Shown here: piece after piece, positions 25,403 through 36,097 of the stretch
Position numbering within the stretch: the first letter of the stretch is position 1
How the letters are laid out: every line of letters starts with the position of its first letter
Assembly: GCF_003363135.1 (NCBI RefSeq)
Contig: NZ_QRBB01000001.1
Coordinates: 806,001 to 870,000 of the forward strand
Origin: Alteriqipengyuania lutimaris
GTDB taxonomy: Bacteria; Pseudomonadota; Alphaproteobacteria; Sphingomonadales; Sphingomonadaceae
Length of the DNA: 64,000 bases
Direction of reading: 5' to 3'
Notes under the pieces: model-generated
The model's input: only the letters and a program-made list of their open reading frames with translations
What the model was told of the DNA's origin: nothing
The model's database searches: none
Program-made: the position numbers and the translations under genes

Positions 25403-27400
25403 ATGACCGAACTGCTCAAGATCAGCCTGCCCGATGGCTCCGTGCGCGAGATGCCGGAAGGATCGACTCCGGCGGATGTCGCCGCCGCGATCGGCCCCGG
25501 TCTCGCCAAGGCGGCGATCGCTGCCCGCGTGAACGGCGAACTGCGCGACATCACGCGGCCCTTCGAAGGCGATGCGCAGCTTGCGCTGGTGACCAGCAAG
25601 GATGTCGACGAGGCGTTGGAGCTGGCCCGGCACGACTATGCGCACGTGCTTGCCGAAGCGGTGCAGAACCTGTTCCCCGGCACGCAGATCACCTTCGGTC
25701 CGGCGACCGACGACGGCTTCTACTACGATTTCGCCCCCGCAGAGGGGCGTGGTGCCTTCACCGAGGAAGACCTGCCGAAGATCGAGGAGGAGATGCGCCG
25801 GATCATCGCCGCGGATACGCCTCTCGAACGCGAAGTCTGGACTCGCCAGCAGCTGATCCAGTGGTTCAACGATCATGGCGAGAGCTTCAAGGCCGAATGG
25901 GCCGCTGAGCTTCCCGAGGGCGAGGAACTGACGATCTACCGCCAAGGCGACTGGCTCGACATGTGCCGCGGGCCGCACCTTGCCAGCACCGGCAAGCTCG
26001 ACCCGCAGGCGTTCAAGCTGACGCGCGTTTCGGGCGCCTACTGGCGCGGCGACCAGAAGAACGCGATGCTCAGCCGCATCTACGGCACCGGCTGGCTCAA
26101 CAAGAGGCAGCTCAACGAACACCTCCACCGGATGGAAGAGGCCGCCAAGCGCGACCACCGCAAGCTGGGCCGCGAGATGGACCTGTTCCACCTGCAGGAA
26201 GAGGCGCACGGCAGCGTCTTCTGGCACCCGCAGGGCTACAAGATCTGGCGCCAGCTCGAATCCTATATGCGCCGCAAGATGGACGGTGCGGGCTATCGCG
26301 AGATCAAGACCCCGCAGGTAATGGACGCGCGCCAGTGGGAGCAGTCGGGCCACTGGGGCAAGTATCGCGAGAACATGTTCGTCATCCCCGACGAGGTGCC
26401 CAATACCGAGGATGAGGGCGATCTGGTCTCCAAGGACGCCGACTGGATGGCGCTGAAGCCGATGAACTGCCCCGCGCACGTGCTCGTCTTCAAGCAGGGC
26501 ATCACCTCCTATCGCGAGCTGCCGATCCGGCTGGGCGAGATGGGCTGCTGCCACCGCAACGAACCGCACGGCGCGCTCCACGGGCTGATGCGCGTGCGCC
26601 AGTTCACGCAGGACGACGCGCATATCTTCTGCACCGAGAAACAGGTGGTCGAGGAAGTGCGCGCTTTCATCGAGCTGGCCGACGCGGTCTACCGCGACTT
26701 CGGCTTCAAATATGCGATCAAGCTGGCGCTGCGCCCCGAACAGCGCTTCGGCTCGGATGCCGATTGGGACAAGGCCGAGCAGGAAATGCGCGATGCCGTG
26801 GCCGAAGCTGGCATGATGAACGACGAGTACGGCTGGGAAGAGCTGCCCGGCGAAGGTGCGTTCTATGCACCCAAGCTCGAATGGCACCTGACCGACGCGA
26901 TCGGCCGCACCTGGCAGGTCGGCACGATCCAGGGCGACCGCGTGCTGCCCGAGCGTTTGGACGCGAGCTATATCGGCGAGGATGGCGAGAAGCACCGCCC
27001 GGTGATGCTCCACCGCGCGATCTTCGGTTCGTACGAACGCTTCATCGGCATCCTGATCGAGCATTTCGCCGGCAAGCTGCCCGTGTGGCTCGCCCCGACG
27101 CAGGCGGTGGTGGCGACGATCGTCTCTGACGCGGACGACTACGCCAACGAAGCGCTAGCCAAGCTGCGCGCGGCGGGCATTCGCGCCGAGAGCGATCTTC
27201 GCAACGAGAAGATCAACTACAAGGTGCGCGAGCACTCGCTCGCCAAGGTCCCGCACCTGCTGGTGGTCGGCAAGCGCGAGGCGGAGGAAGGCACGGTCGC
27301 GGTCCGCACGCTGGGCGAAAAGGAACAGCGCGTGATGAGCCTCGACGAGGCGATCGCGATGCTGCGCGACGGCGCGACGCCGCCAGACCTGCGCGACTGA
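25403..27400 (+). CDS. thrS: Threonyl-tRNA synthetase
   Basis: This enzyme charges tRNA-Thr with threonine and edits mischarged serine. The 665-residue protein has the usual order: TGS domain (1-60, ending near [11 protein letters not shown]), the editing SAD domain with H-D-Y-A-H-V-L and later C-R-G-P-H, a class II catalytic core containing M-N-C-P-A-H-V near residue 355, and a C-terminal anticodon-binding domain with [11 protein letters not shown]. Key zinc ligands in the core are the Cys of M-N-C-P and later histidines. The frame extends slightly upstream; the ATG at 25403 matches the family N-terminus. The TauE gene begins 4 bp downstream. Confidence 0.97.
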   Translation: MTELLKISLPDGSVREMPEGSTPADVAAAIGPGLAKAAIAARVNGELRDITRPFEGDAQLALVTSKDVDEALELARHDYAHVLAEAVQNLFPGTQITFGPATDDGFYYDFAPAEGRGAFTEEDLPKIEEEMRRIIAADTPLEREVWTRQQLIQWFNDHGESFKAEWAAELPEGEELTIYRQGDWLDMCRGPHLASTGKLDPQAFKLTRVSGAYWRGDQKNAMLSRIYGTGWLNKRQLNEHLHRMEEAAKRDHRKLGREMDLFHLQEEAHGSVFWHPQGYKIWRQLESYMRRKMDGAGYREIKTPQVMDARQWEQSGHWGKYRENMFVIPDEVPNTEDEGDLVSKDADWMALKPMNCPAHVLVFKQGITSYRELPIRLGEMGCCHRNEPHGALHGLMRVRQFTQDDAHIFCTEKQVVEEVRAFIELADAVYRDFGFKYAIKLALRPEQRFGSDADWDKAEQEMRDAVAEAGMMNDEYGWEELPGEGAFYAPKLEWHLTDAIGRTWQVGTIQGDRVLPERLDASYIGEDGEKHRPVMLHRAIFGSYERFIGILIEHFAGKLPVWLAPTQAVVATIVSDADDYANEALAKLRAAGIRAESDLRNEKINYKVREHSLAKVPHLLVVGKREAEEGTVAVRTLGEKEQRVMSLDEAIAMLRDGATPPDLRD

Positions 27401-27404
27401 CGCC

Positions 27405-28151
27405 TTGGAACTCCTCGCCGGATTTACCTGGCTGCAGCTTGCAGTCGCGCTCGGCACGGGGCTGGTCGCGGCGTTCATCCGCGGGCTCGCGGGCTTCGGC
27501 CTCGCGATCCTGCTGGTGCCGGTGCTCGCGCTGGCGCTGACCCCGGTCGAGGCGGTACTGACCACCAACGTGGTCGCGATGCTGATCGGCGGGCTCGAAC
27601 TGCCGCGCCTGCTGCGCGAGGCGGAGCGCAGCGTGTGGGCGATCATCGGCCTGGTGTTGCTGACGACGCTGCCGGGCTTGGCGCTGCTGGCCGCGACCCC
27701 GCCCGATCTTGCACGGCTGCTGATCGCACTGGTGGCACTTTCCGCCTTCGTCGCGATCCTTTTCCCCGTACGCGAGCCCGAGCGGCCGGGCATCCTCACC
27801 ACGGGGCTGACCGGCGCGGCGACCGGCATCCTCACCGGCTTCGCCGGGATGCCCGGACCGCCGGTGGTGCCCTATTATGTCGGGCGCGCGATCCCCCGGC
27901 ATGTGGCGAAAAGCTCGATGATCCTGATCTTCACCTTCGCGGCGCTGATCGGGATCGGATCGGGCGTCGCGCTCGGCCGGATGGAATGGCGGCTGGCGCT
28001 GCTGGGCGCGATGCTGCTGCCGGTCGTGATCCTCGGCACGTGGCTGGGGCGCAAGGCGGACGGGCACGTGTCCGACCGCGCGTGGCGCATTTTCGTCGGG
28101 GTCGTGCTGGCGGCGGCGGCGATGGCCGCGCTGGTCAAGCTGTTCGTTTGA
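27405..28151 (+). CDS. TauE/SafE-family sulfite or anion exporter
   Basis: This 248-residue membrane protein has about eight helices and the family's duplicated pattern: F-I-R-G-L-A-G-F-G in the first half and G-F-A-G-M-P-G-P-P-V in the second. TauE/SafE members move sulfite, sulfoacetate or other small organic acids across the inner membrane. The start is a TTG just 4 bp after the thrS stop; no ATG in this frame comes before the first helix, and no ribosome site is obvious, so translation may rely on coupling to thrS. The transported substrate is unknown. Confidence 0.85.
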   Translation: MELLAGFTWLQLAVALGTGLVAAFIRGLAGFGLAILLVPVLALALTPVEAVLTTNVVAMLIGGLELPRLLREAERSVWAIIGLVLLTTLPGLALLAATPPDLARLLIALVALSAFVAILFPVREPERPGILTTGLTGAATGILTGFAGMPGPPVVPYYVGRAIPRHVAKSSMILIFTFAALIGIGSGVALGRMEWRLALLGAMLLPVVILGTWLGRKADGHVSDRAWRIFVGVVLAAAAMAALVKLFV

Positions 28152-28157
28152 GCGCGC

Positions 28158-28277
28158 TCAGAAGATCGGCACGAAACGCTCGGCCACGATCAGCGCGATT
28201 GCGCATCCCGACACCACGAGGGTGCGGGCCGTGTTCAGCGGATCGCTGGTGATGGTGCGGGCAAGAGTGCGGGCCAT
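28158..28277 (-). CDS. Possible 39-residue single-helix protein
   Basis: A short ATG-started frame between the TauE gene and agmatine deiminase would encode a polar N-terminus followed by L-V-V-S-G-C-A-I-A-L-I-V-A-E and a V-P-I-F end. The ribosome site is weak (CAGGG). It resembles small single-helix membrane proteins, but nothing beyond frame, helix and position supports it. The rest of the 150-bp gap is otherwise empty. Confidence 0.3.
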   Translation of the reverse strand: MARTLARTITSDPLNTARTLVVSGCAIALIVAERFVPIF

Positions 28278-28301
28278 GCCAGGCACCCTGAGACCCGCAG
28301 A

Positions 28302-29315
28302 TTAAGAAATCCCTACCCGGCGCCTTTGTATCGGGCCGGGCATCTGCATGCTCGCGCAGTGGAAGCCGCCACCGCCCGCCAGCACGCTGCGCATCGGCAG
28401 TCCGATCGCGGTGCGGGTCGGAAACAGCGAGTCGATCGCGGCGACCGCGTCGGCATCCTGTGGCAGCCCGAAGGTCGGCACCGCGATCACCGAATTGCAG
28501 ATCGCGAAATTGGCGTAGCTCGCGGGCTCGACGAATGGCCCGCGCGAAATTCGTCCGGGCGAGGGGATGGACGCGACCTTAAGGCCTGCCTCTCCCAGTC
28601 GTGCCTTCGCGTCGGCGTAGACCTGAGCATTGGGATCGTCTTCGCCGAAGGGCTCGGCCAGCGCGACAGTGCCGGGGGCCACGAAGCGCGCCAGGTTGTC
28701 GACATGGCCGTCGGTGTGATCGTTGAGCAGCCCGTCGCCCAGCCACACGATCCGCTCCGCCCCGAAATCGTGCTTGAGCCGCGCTTCGATATCGGTCCGC
28801 GAGAGGTCGGGATTGCGGTTGGGGTTGAGCAGGCACTGGTCGGTCGTCAGCAGCGTGCCCGCGCCGTCGGTGTCGATCGCTCCGCCTTCGAGCACCCAGT
28901 CGGGCCGGTCGAGCGGCAGGCCTGCATCCCTCGCCAGCTCCCCGCCGATGCTTTCGTCGCCCGCCATTCGGTATTTGCCGCCCCAGCCATTGAAGCCCGG
29001 ACGCACGGCGTGGCGCGCTCCGCCGCGATCGACCACGATCGGCCCGGTGTCGCGCAGCCAGACATCGCCGTAGCTCCGCCGCTCAAGCGTCACGTCGCCC
29101 GAGACCAGCGCCTTCGCCCGCGCCTCGTTCGCCGCATCGCGGACCAGCAGGCGCACCGGCTGGCCGCTTTCGGCAACGGCATTCGCGAAGCCTGCGATCT
29201 CCTCCTGCGCGGGGGCAAGAGCATCGCCCCATTCGGCCGGATCGTGCGGGAAGCCGATCCACAGCCATTCCTGCGGCTCCCATTCTGCGGGGTGCCGAAC
29301 GCTCTCGATGCTCAT
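28302..29315 (-). CDS. aguA: Agmatine deiminase
   Basis: This enzyme hydrolyses agmatine to N-carbamoylputrescine and ammonia, a step from arginine to putrescine. The 337-residue product belongs to the guanidine-modifying (Porphyromonas-type peptidyl-arginine deiminase) fold. Signature motifs are Y-G-D-V-W-L-R-D-T-G-P, L-E-G-G-A-I-D-T-D-G, N-D-H-T-D-G-H-V-D-N and the catalytic Cys320 in G-G-G-G-F-H-C-A-S-M-Q. The ATG at 29315 gives a normal start; the frame upstream overlaps the adjacent peptidase gene. No N-carbamoylputrescine amidase gene is seen in the window. It lies 22 bp downstream of the M28 peptidase gene on the same strand and may share its transcript. Confidence 0.93.
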   Translation of the reverse strand: MSIESVRHPAEWEPQEWLWIGFPHDPAEWGDALAPAQEEIAGFANAVAESGQPVRLLVRDAANEARAKALVSGDVTLERRSYGDVWLRDTGPIVVDRGGARHAVRPGFNGWGGKYRMAGDESIGGELARDAGLPLDRPDWVLEGGAIDTDGAGTLLTTDQCLLNPNRNPDLSRTDIEARLKHDFGAERIVWLGDGLLNDHTDGHVDNLARFVAPGTVALAEPFGEDDPNAQVYADAKARLGEAGLKVASIPSPGRISRGPFVEPASYANFAICNSVIAVPTFGLPQDADAVAAIDSLFPTRTAIGLPMRSVLAGGGGFHCASMQMPGPIQRRRVGIS

Positions 29316-29337
29316 GACGGGCGCGCAGTGCTTGCGA

Positions 29338-31038
<1,701 letters not shown>

Positions 31039-31147
31039 CGCTTGGGAAAACTCCGGAAATTTGTCGTCGCGCGCTTGTTGCAAACCCGAGCCTCGAGGGC
31101 AAGCGAACAGGCTTGCGAGCGCGGGAAACGACGGGCAGGGCGCAAGT

Positions 31148-33835
31148 ATGACGACGATCGGCTGGTCAGATGCGATTGCCCGGGCACGCGAGAACGCTCC
31201 TTTCCTGGAGCGTAGTCTCGACCGCTTGCCTGATCTGGCCGCGATCCTGGCGGCGGGCGACACCGGCGCCGCTTTCGCATTCTGCGAGCAGGCCGGGGCC
31301 GACCAGCCGGTCGGAATCGCGCTGCGGCGCCAGCGCCTCGCGCTCGCCCTAACGCTGGCGATCGGCGATCTGGCCGGGGCCTTCACGCTCGACGACGTGA
31401 TGCAGCGCCTCTCCGCCTTCGCGGACCTCGCGCTCGATACCGCCATCGCGGAGGCGGCGCAGGCCCGCACCAAGCTCGACAGTGTCGACGGCTTCTTCGC
31501 GCTCGCGCTGGGCAAGCACGGGGCGCGCGAGCTCAATTACAGTTCGGATATCGACCCGATCCTGCTGTTCGATCCCGAGGTGCTGGCCGAAGGCGAGCGG
31601 TCCACGCCCGCCGAAACGGCGCAGCGCATGGCGCGAGACATCGTCCGCCTGCTCGCCGACCATACCGAGGAAGGTTATGTCTTTCGCGTCGACCTGCGGC
31701 TGCGCCCGGCGGCCGAGGTGGCGCCGCTGGCAGTCTCGGTCAATGCGGCGGCGTCGCATTATGGCAGCGCGGCGCTGGCGTGGGAGCGGGCAGCCTTCAT
31801 CCGCGCCCGCTCGGCGGCAGGGGATGTGGAGCGCGGCGCGCGCTTCCTCTCGGGCATCCGGCCTTTCGTGTGGCGCAGGTCGCTCGATTTCGGGACGATC
31901 GACGATATCGCGCAACTGCGTGTGCGCATTCGCGAGGCCTATAGCGGGGAAAGCACGCTCGGCTCCGGCTTCGACCTGAAGCGCGGGCGCGGCGGGATCC
32001 GCGAGATCGAGTTCTTCGCCCAGACGCACCAGCTGATCCATGGCGGGCGCGATCCGCGGCTGCGCAGCAGCGATACGCGCGCCGCCCTGCTCACGCTCGC
32101 ACGCGCGGACATCGTGGAGGAGGAGACCGCAATCCGGCTGGCCGAGGCTTACACCCGGCTGCGCGTGGTCGAACACCGTATCCAGATGCTCGAAGACCGG
32201 CAGACGCACGCCATTCCCGAGGGCGAGGCGCTCGATCGGCTGGCGCGGCTGGACGGATACGCCGATGGAAATGCGCTACTGGCGACGCTCGAGCCGCATC
32301 TTGCCGCGACCGCACGCGCGTTCGACGACCTGCTCGAGAGCAGCAGGACCGGCGCGGCGGAGGATCGCCCGGTGCGCGAGCTTGTGGCGGACAGTCCGCT
32401 CGCACAGGAGGGCGACATTTCGGATCGGGTCGCGAACTGGCTCGACGGGCGCTACCGGGCGTTGCGCGGGACCGATGCGCAAAATGCCTTTCGCCGGCTG
32501 CTGCCATCGCTGCTCGAATCGCTTGCGCAATCCGCCGAACCGGACCGGGCGATCGTGCGGCTCGAACGTCTGCTCGAAGCGCTTCCCAGCGGGATCAACC
32601 TGTTCCGCCTGCTCGAGGCGCGGCCCGCGCTGCTAGACCAGTTCCTCTCGATCATCACGCTGGCCCCGCCGCTCGCCAACGATCTCGCTTTACGTCCCGC
32701 GCTGCTCGATGCGCTGATCGACCGCTCCGCGCTCGACCTGCCCGAACGCGTGTCCTCGCTGCGGTCCTCGATGATGCGGGCCGAGCCCTTGGGCAATTAC
32801 GAGGCCCTGCTCGACCGGATCAGGGTGGTGACGGGGGAACAACGCTTCGCGCTCGGCGTGCAGCTGATCGGCGGCACGCACGACCCGCTCGATATCGCGC
32901 GCGGCTTCGCGACCGTTGCCGAGGCTGCACTGCAGGCGGCGATGGCGGGGGCGAAGGCGGAGTTCGCGCGCGCTCACGGCGAGGTCGAAGGCAGCGAGAT
33001 GGTGATCCTGGGCCTCGGCAGGCTGGGCGGCGAGGCGCTGACGCATGCTTCCGATCTCGATATCGTCTACCTGTTCACCGGAGACTATTCCGCCGAAAGC
33101 AATGGCGAGCGGCCGATGGGCGCCTCGCGCTACTTCAACCGGCTCGCCCAGCGCGTCAGCGCCGCGCTCAGCGTGCCGACCGCCGAAGGCCCGCTCTACG
33201 AAGTCGACACACGCTTGCGGCCGCAGGGCGCGCAGGGGCCGCTCGCGGTCAGTGTGGAAAGCTTTTCCCGCTACCAGCGCGAATCGGCCTGGACGTGGGA
33301 GCATATGGCGCTGGCCCGGGCGCGGACGGTGGCAGGCTCTTTCTCCGCCCGGGCGCGAGTCGAGGACATTATTCGCGAGGTGCTGTGCGCCCCGCGCGAC
33401 CCGGCGACCTTGCGCGAAGACGTTCTCCGGATGCGCGCCGAGATGGCGCAGCACAAGCCGGCGAAGGGGCCGCTCGACGTCAAACTGCTGCGCGGCGGGC
33501 TGGTCGACATCGAGTTCATCCTGCACTTCCTGCAGCTGCGCGACGGGATCGCGCTCGACCCCCGCCTGTCGAAGGTGTGCGAGACGCTGGTGCACGCAGG
33601 CGAACTGCCGGCGGAATTCGCGCAGGCGCAAGATTTCCTGACCCGGCTGATCGTCGCCGCGCGCCTGCTCGCGCCCGATCTTTCCTGTCCGCCGGGCGCG
33701 GCGGGGGAAGCGCTTGCGAAGGCATGCGGTTGCGCTGGACCCGCGGACCTCTTGCAAGCCGTGGCGAAGGCGCGGCAAAGCGTCGCGCAGACATGGCAGC
33801 AGATATTCGAAACAAAGCTGGAGTTGGACCGATGA
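31148..33835 (+). CDS. glnE: Bifunctional glutamine synthetase adenylyltransferase/deadenylyltransferase
   Basis: This enzyme adds or removes AMP on glutamine synthetase to set its activity to nitrogen supply. The 895-residue protein has two nucleotidyltransferase domains. The N-terminal deadenylylating domain has G-K-H-G-A-R-E-L-N-Y-S-S-D134-I-D136. The C-terminal adenylylating domain has G-L-G-R-L-G-G with S-D-L-D near residue 635. Each domain is followed by a helical GlnD-PII-uridylyltransferase-like region (R-E-I-E-F-F-A-Q and V-D-I-E-F-I-L-H motifs). The ATG at 31148 has GGGCAGGGC upstream. Its TGA overlaps the bcp start (ATGA), which is followed by a similar coupling to the ferritin-like gene. 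It complements the large NAD-GDH in nitrogen control. Confidence 0.95.
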   Translation: MTTIGWSDAIARARENAPFLERSLDRLPDLAAILAAGDTGAAFAFCEQAGADQPVGIALRRQRLALALTLAIGDLAGAFTLDDVMQRLSAFADLALDTAIAEAAQARTKLDSVDGFFALALGKHGARELNYSSDIDPILLFDPEVLAEGERSTPAETAQRMARDIVRLLADHTEEGYVFRVDLRLRPAAEVAPLAVSVNAAASHYGSAALAWERAAFIRARSAAGDVERGARFLSGIRPFVWRRSLDFGTIDDIAQLRVRIREAYSGESTLGSGFDLKRGRGGIREIEFFAQTHQLIHGGRDPRLRSSDTRAALLTLARADIVEEETAIRLAEAYTRLRVVEHRIQMLEDRQTHAIPEGEALDRLARLDGYADGNALLATLEPHLAATARAFDDLLESSRTGAAEDRPVRELVADSPLAQEGDISDRVANWLDGRYRALRGTDAQNAFRRLLPSLLESLAQSAEPDRAIVRLERLLEALPSGINLFRLLEARPALLDQFLSIITLAPPLANDLALRPALLDALIDRSALDLPERVSSLRSSMMRAEPLGNYEALLDRIRVVTGEQRFALGVQLIGGTHDPLDIARGFATVAEAALQAAMAGAKAEFARAHGEVEGSEMVILGLGRLGGEALTHASDLDIVYLFTGDYSAESNGERPMGASRYFNRLAQRVSAALSVPTAEGPLYEVDTRLRPQGAQGPLAVSVESFSRYQRESAWTWEHMALARARTVAGSFSARARVEDIIREVLCAPRDPATLREDVLRMRAEMAQHKPAKGPLDVKLLRGGLVDIEFILHFLQLRDGIALDPRLSKVCETLVHAGELPAEFAQAQDFLTRLIVAARLLAPDLSCPPGAAGEALAKACGCAGPADLLQAVAKARQSVAQTWQQIFETKLELDR

Positions 33836-34299
33836 GCGTAAGCGAAGGGGATACGATCCCCGATATCGAGATGGTGCGGCACGACGGCGAAAGCGTGAAG
33901 CCGTCCGACTATCGCGGGCGCAAGCTGGTGCTGTTCTTCTATCCCAAGGACAATACCCCCGGCTGCACGACCGAGGCGAAGGACTTTTCCGCACTGAAAG
34001 CCGATTTCGAACAGGCGGATTGCGCGCTGCTCGGCATCAGCAAGGATTCGAGCAAAAAGCACCAGAACTTCATCGCCAAGCATGACCTCACGGTCGATCT
34101 GGCAACCGATGCGGAAGAGAGTGGCCTGTCCGACGAACTCGGCGTCTGGGCCGAGAAGACAATGTACGGCAAGACCTTCATGGGCATGGTGCGCAGCACC
34201 TATCTGGTGAACGCGGACGGCAAGATCGCCCGCATCTGGCCCAAGGTGAAGGTCGCCGGGCACGCCGAGGAGGTTCTGGCGACCGCCCGCGAACTGTGA
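33832..34299 (+). CDS. bcp: Thioredoxin-dependent peroxiredoxin, BCP type
   Basis: This 155-residue peroxidase reduces hydrogen peroxide and organic hydroperoxides. The peroxidatic cysteine is C45 in N-T-P-G-C-T-T-E-A, preceded by the family's F-F-Y-P-K-D strand. In E. coli BCP the resolving cysteine lies five residues later; here that position is lysine (K50), and the only other cysteine is C64, so the reaction may use one cysteine or an unusual resolving residue. The ATG overlaps the glnE stop, and its own stop overlaps the GTG of the next gene, giving a tightly coupled three-gene run. Confidence 0.94.
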   Translation: MSVSEGDTIPDIEMVRHDGESVKPSDYRGRKLVLFFYPKDNTPGCTTEAKDFSALKADFEQADCALLGISKDSSKKHQNFIAKHDLTVDLATDAEESGLSDELGVWAEKTMYGKTFMGMVRSTYLVNADGKIARIWPKVKVAGHAEEVLATAREL

Positions 34300-35123
34300 G
34301 CGGAAGCGAGCCGGCCACCCCTGCGCCTTCTACTCTTTCGGAGGCGATCCGCGCCGCGTTGCTCACCGGGCCGGCCAGGGCCAAGATATTCGCCGCCAGG
34401 CAGGTGGCGCGCGACTGGCGACTGGGGCGGCTGGTGCACGAATTCGATGCGGCGATGCCCGATTATCCGGCGCGGCCCGCACGGCCCGAGTTGCTGCCGC
34501 CCGGCAAGATGCCCAAGCGCGGCAAGGGCGGATCGCAGCGCGGACAGATCGCGCTGTGGCATGCGCTCGCGCATATCGAATTCGTGGCGATCGATCTTGC
34601 GCTGGATATGGTCGGAAGGTTCGGCGGCCAGATGCCGCGCGGCTTTACCGACGACTTTATGGCAGTGGCGGCGGACGAGGCGATGCATTTCGCATTGCTG
34701 GAGCGCAAGCTGGCTTCGCTCGGATCGTTCTACGGCGCGCTGCCGGCCCACGCGGGACTGTGGCAGTCGGCGCACGAGACGCGGCACGATGTCGCCGCGC
34801 GGCTCGCCGTCGTTCCCATGGTTCTCGAAGCGCGCGGTCTCGATGTGACCCCCGCGACGCTCGAAAGAGTGCGCGCCAAGGGCGACCTGACCGGCGCGAA
34901 AATCCTCCAGCGCATCCTTGACGACGAAATCCGGCATGTGGCGATCGGCACAAGGCATTTCGTCGCACATGCCCAAAGGCACGGTTTCGACCCGCCGAAA
35001 CGCTGGCACATCTTGGTTAAACAGCACTTCAGGGGGGTGTTGAGGCCGCCATTCAACGACTCAGCGCGTTACGCAGCCGGTTTGTCGCGAGACTTCTACG
35101 GTTCGGTTGCCGTTTCGACCTAA
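34296..35123 (+). CDS. Ferritin-like DUF455-family protein
   Basis: This 275-residue protein has the DUF455 ferritin-like pattern: an all-helical core with carboxylate and histidine pairs suited to a di-iron site, seen in A-L-A-H-I-E-F-V-A-I-D-L-A, D-E-A-M-H-F and D-D-E-I-R-H-V-A. The spacing of E/H pairs is like ferritin-like tRNA hydroxylases and related oxygenases, but the role of DUF455 is not established. The GTG start overlaps the bcp TGA, so it is co-translated with bcp and glnE; a link with peroxide defence or iron handling is only suggestive. A short CGGGAA/TTCCCG hairpin followed by TTTTT lies about 30-50 bp after the stop and may end the transcript. Confidence 0.8.
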   Translation: MSGSEPATPAPSTLSEAIRAALLTGPARAKIFAARQVARDWRLGRLVHEFDAAMPDYPARPARPELLPPGKMPKRGKGGSQRGQIALWHALAHIEFVAIDLALDMVGRFGGQMPRGFTDDFMAVAADEAMHFALLERKLASLGSFYGALPAHAGLWQSAHETRHDVAARLAVVPMVLEARGLDVTPATLERVRAKGDLTGAKILQRILDDEIRHVAIGTRHFVAHAQRHGFDPPKRWHILVKQHFRGVLRPPFNDSARYAAGLSRDFYGSVAVST

Positions 35124-35265
35124 CGCCGCCTAACAAACATACAGACGAAGGCGGGAAAGGTTCCCGTCATGATTTTTCGGGGTCTCGGCGCTTCCACCGG
35201 ATCGAGGAAGCACAAGGGATCGGAACCGCGGGGCATGCCCCCGCCGCCGACAGAGGACGGATATT

Positions 35266-35964
35266 TTGCTGACCACTGATCGACTTTTCAGCCGCGCGAC
35301 GATGATTGCCACCGCGGCACTTGCCACCTTCGCCGTGCCCGCGCACGCCAACACCAGCGCCGCAGCCGCGGCCGACGTTACCGATGCCGTCGAGGAGGCC
35401 CAGAGCCCGCTCGGCAACGGTGATGCGCAGTTCCGGCAGCTCTTCGCCAGCTGGCAGACGATGGATATCGAGCGCAGCCCGGAGCCTGAAATCGCCATCT
35501 CGGTCGCCGTGCCTTCGCGCATGCCGGTCAATGATGCGCGAATGAGCAGCAGCTACGGCATGCGCAACCATCCCGTTCTGCGCAAGCGCGCCAACCACAA
35601 TGGCGTCGATCTGGCCGCCCCCTCGGGGACCCCGATCTACGCGACCGCCGACGGTGTGATCGAGCGTGCGAATTACTGGGGAAGCTACGGCAACTACATC
35701 CAGATCGGCCACGGCAACGCGATCGAGACCCGCTATGCGCACCTTTCGCGGATCGTCGTTTCCGACGGCGCGCAGGTCCGCAAGGGCGACCTGATCGGTT
35801 ATGTCGGCTCGACCGGCCGTTCGACCGGGCCGCACCTGCACTACGAAGTGCGCATCGACGGCAAGGCGGTCGACCCGCGTCCCTTCATGGTCGAAACCGA
35901 AGCGCAGGAGGCTTTCCGCCTCGCGATGGGCCCCGGCGGCATGGGCGGCGGCGACGAGGAATAG
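35266..35964 (+). CDS. M23-family (LytM) metallopeptidase, secreted
   Basis: This 232-residue zinc endopeptidase probably cuts peptidoglycan cross-links. A signal peptide spans residues 1-29 (A-T-M-I-A-T-A-A-L-A-T-F-A-V-P-A-H-A-N). The LytM core has the zinc ligands H111 and D115 in N-H-N-G-V-D and H192 in G-P-H190-L-H192-Y-E, plus H159; all catalytic residues are present, so it should be active. The start is a TTG preceded by AGAGGACGGA; no ATG in the frame gives a complete signal peptide. It follows the ferritin-like gene by 142 bp and is ended by a clear terminator at 36006. Confidence 0.9.
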   Translation: MLTTDRLFSRATMIATAALATFAVPAHANTSAAAAADVTDAVEEAQSPLGNGDAQFRQLFASWQTMDIERSPEPEIAISVAVPSRMPVNDARMSSSYGMRNHPVLRKRANHNGVDLAAPSGTPIYATADGVIERANYWGSYGNYIQIGHGNAIETRYAHLSRIVVSDGAQVRKGDLIGYVGSTGRSTGPHLHYEVRIDGKAVDPRPFMVETEAQEAFRLAMGPGGMGGGDEE

Positions 35965-36005
35965 GTCGCACGACCCCCAACGACACCAAGGTTCGGGAAT
36001 TGAAG

Positions 36006-36033
36006 AAGGCGGTGCTGCGGCGCCGCCTTTTTT
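36006..36033 (+). terminator. Intrinsic terminator after the M23 peptidase gene
   Basis: AAGGCGG and CCGCCTT form a 7-bp stem with a 10-base loop, followed directly by TTTT. It lies 42 bp after the peptidase stop codon. Confidence 0.8.
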
Positions 36034-36097
36034 ATGCGCGTTTTCCCCTTGCTCTCCCCCGGCCCATCGGAAAGACTGCGGCCCGGGAGAGAGAAAA

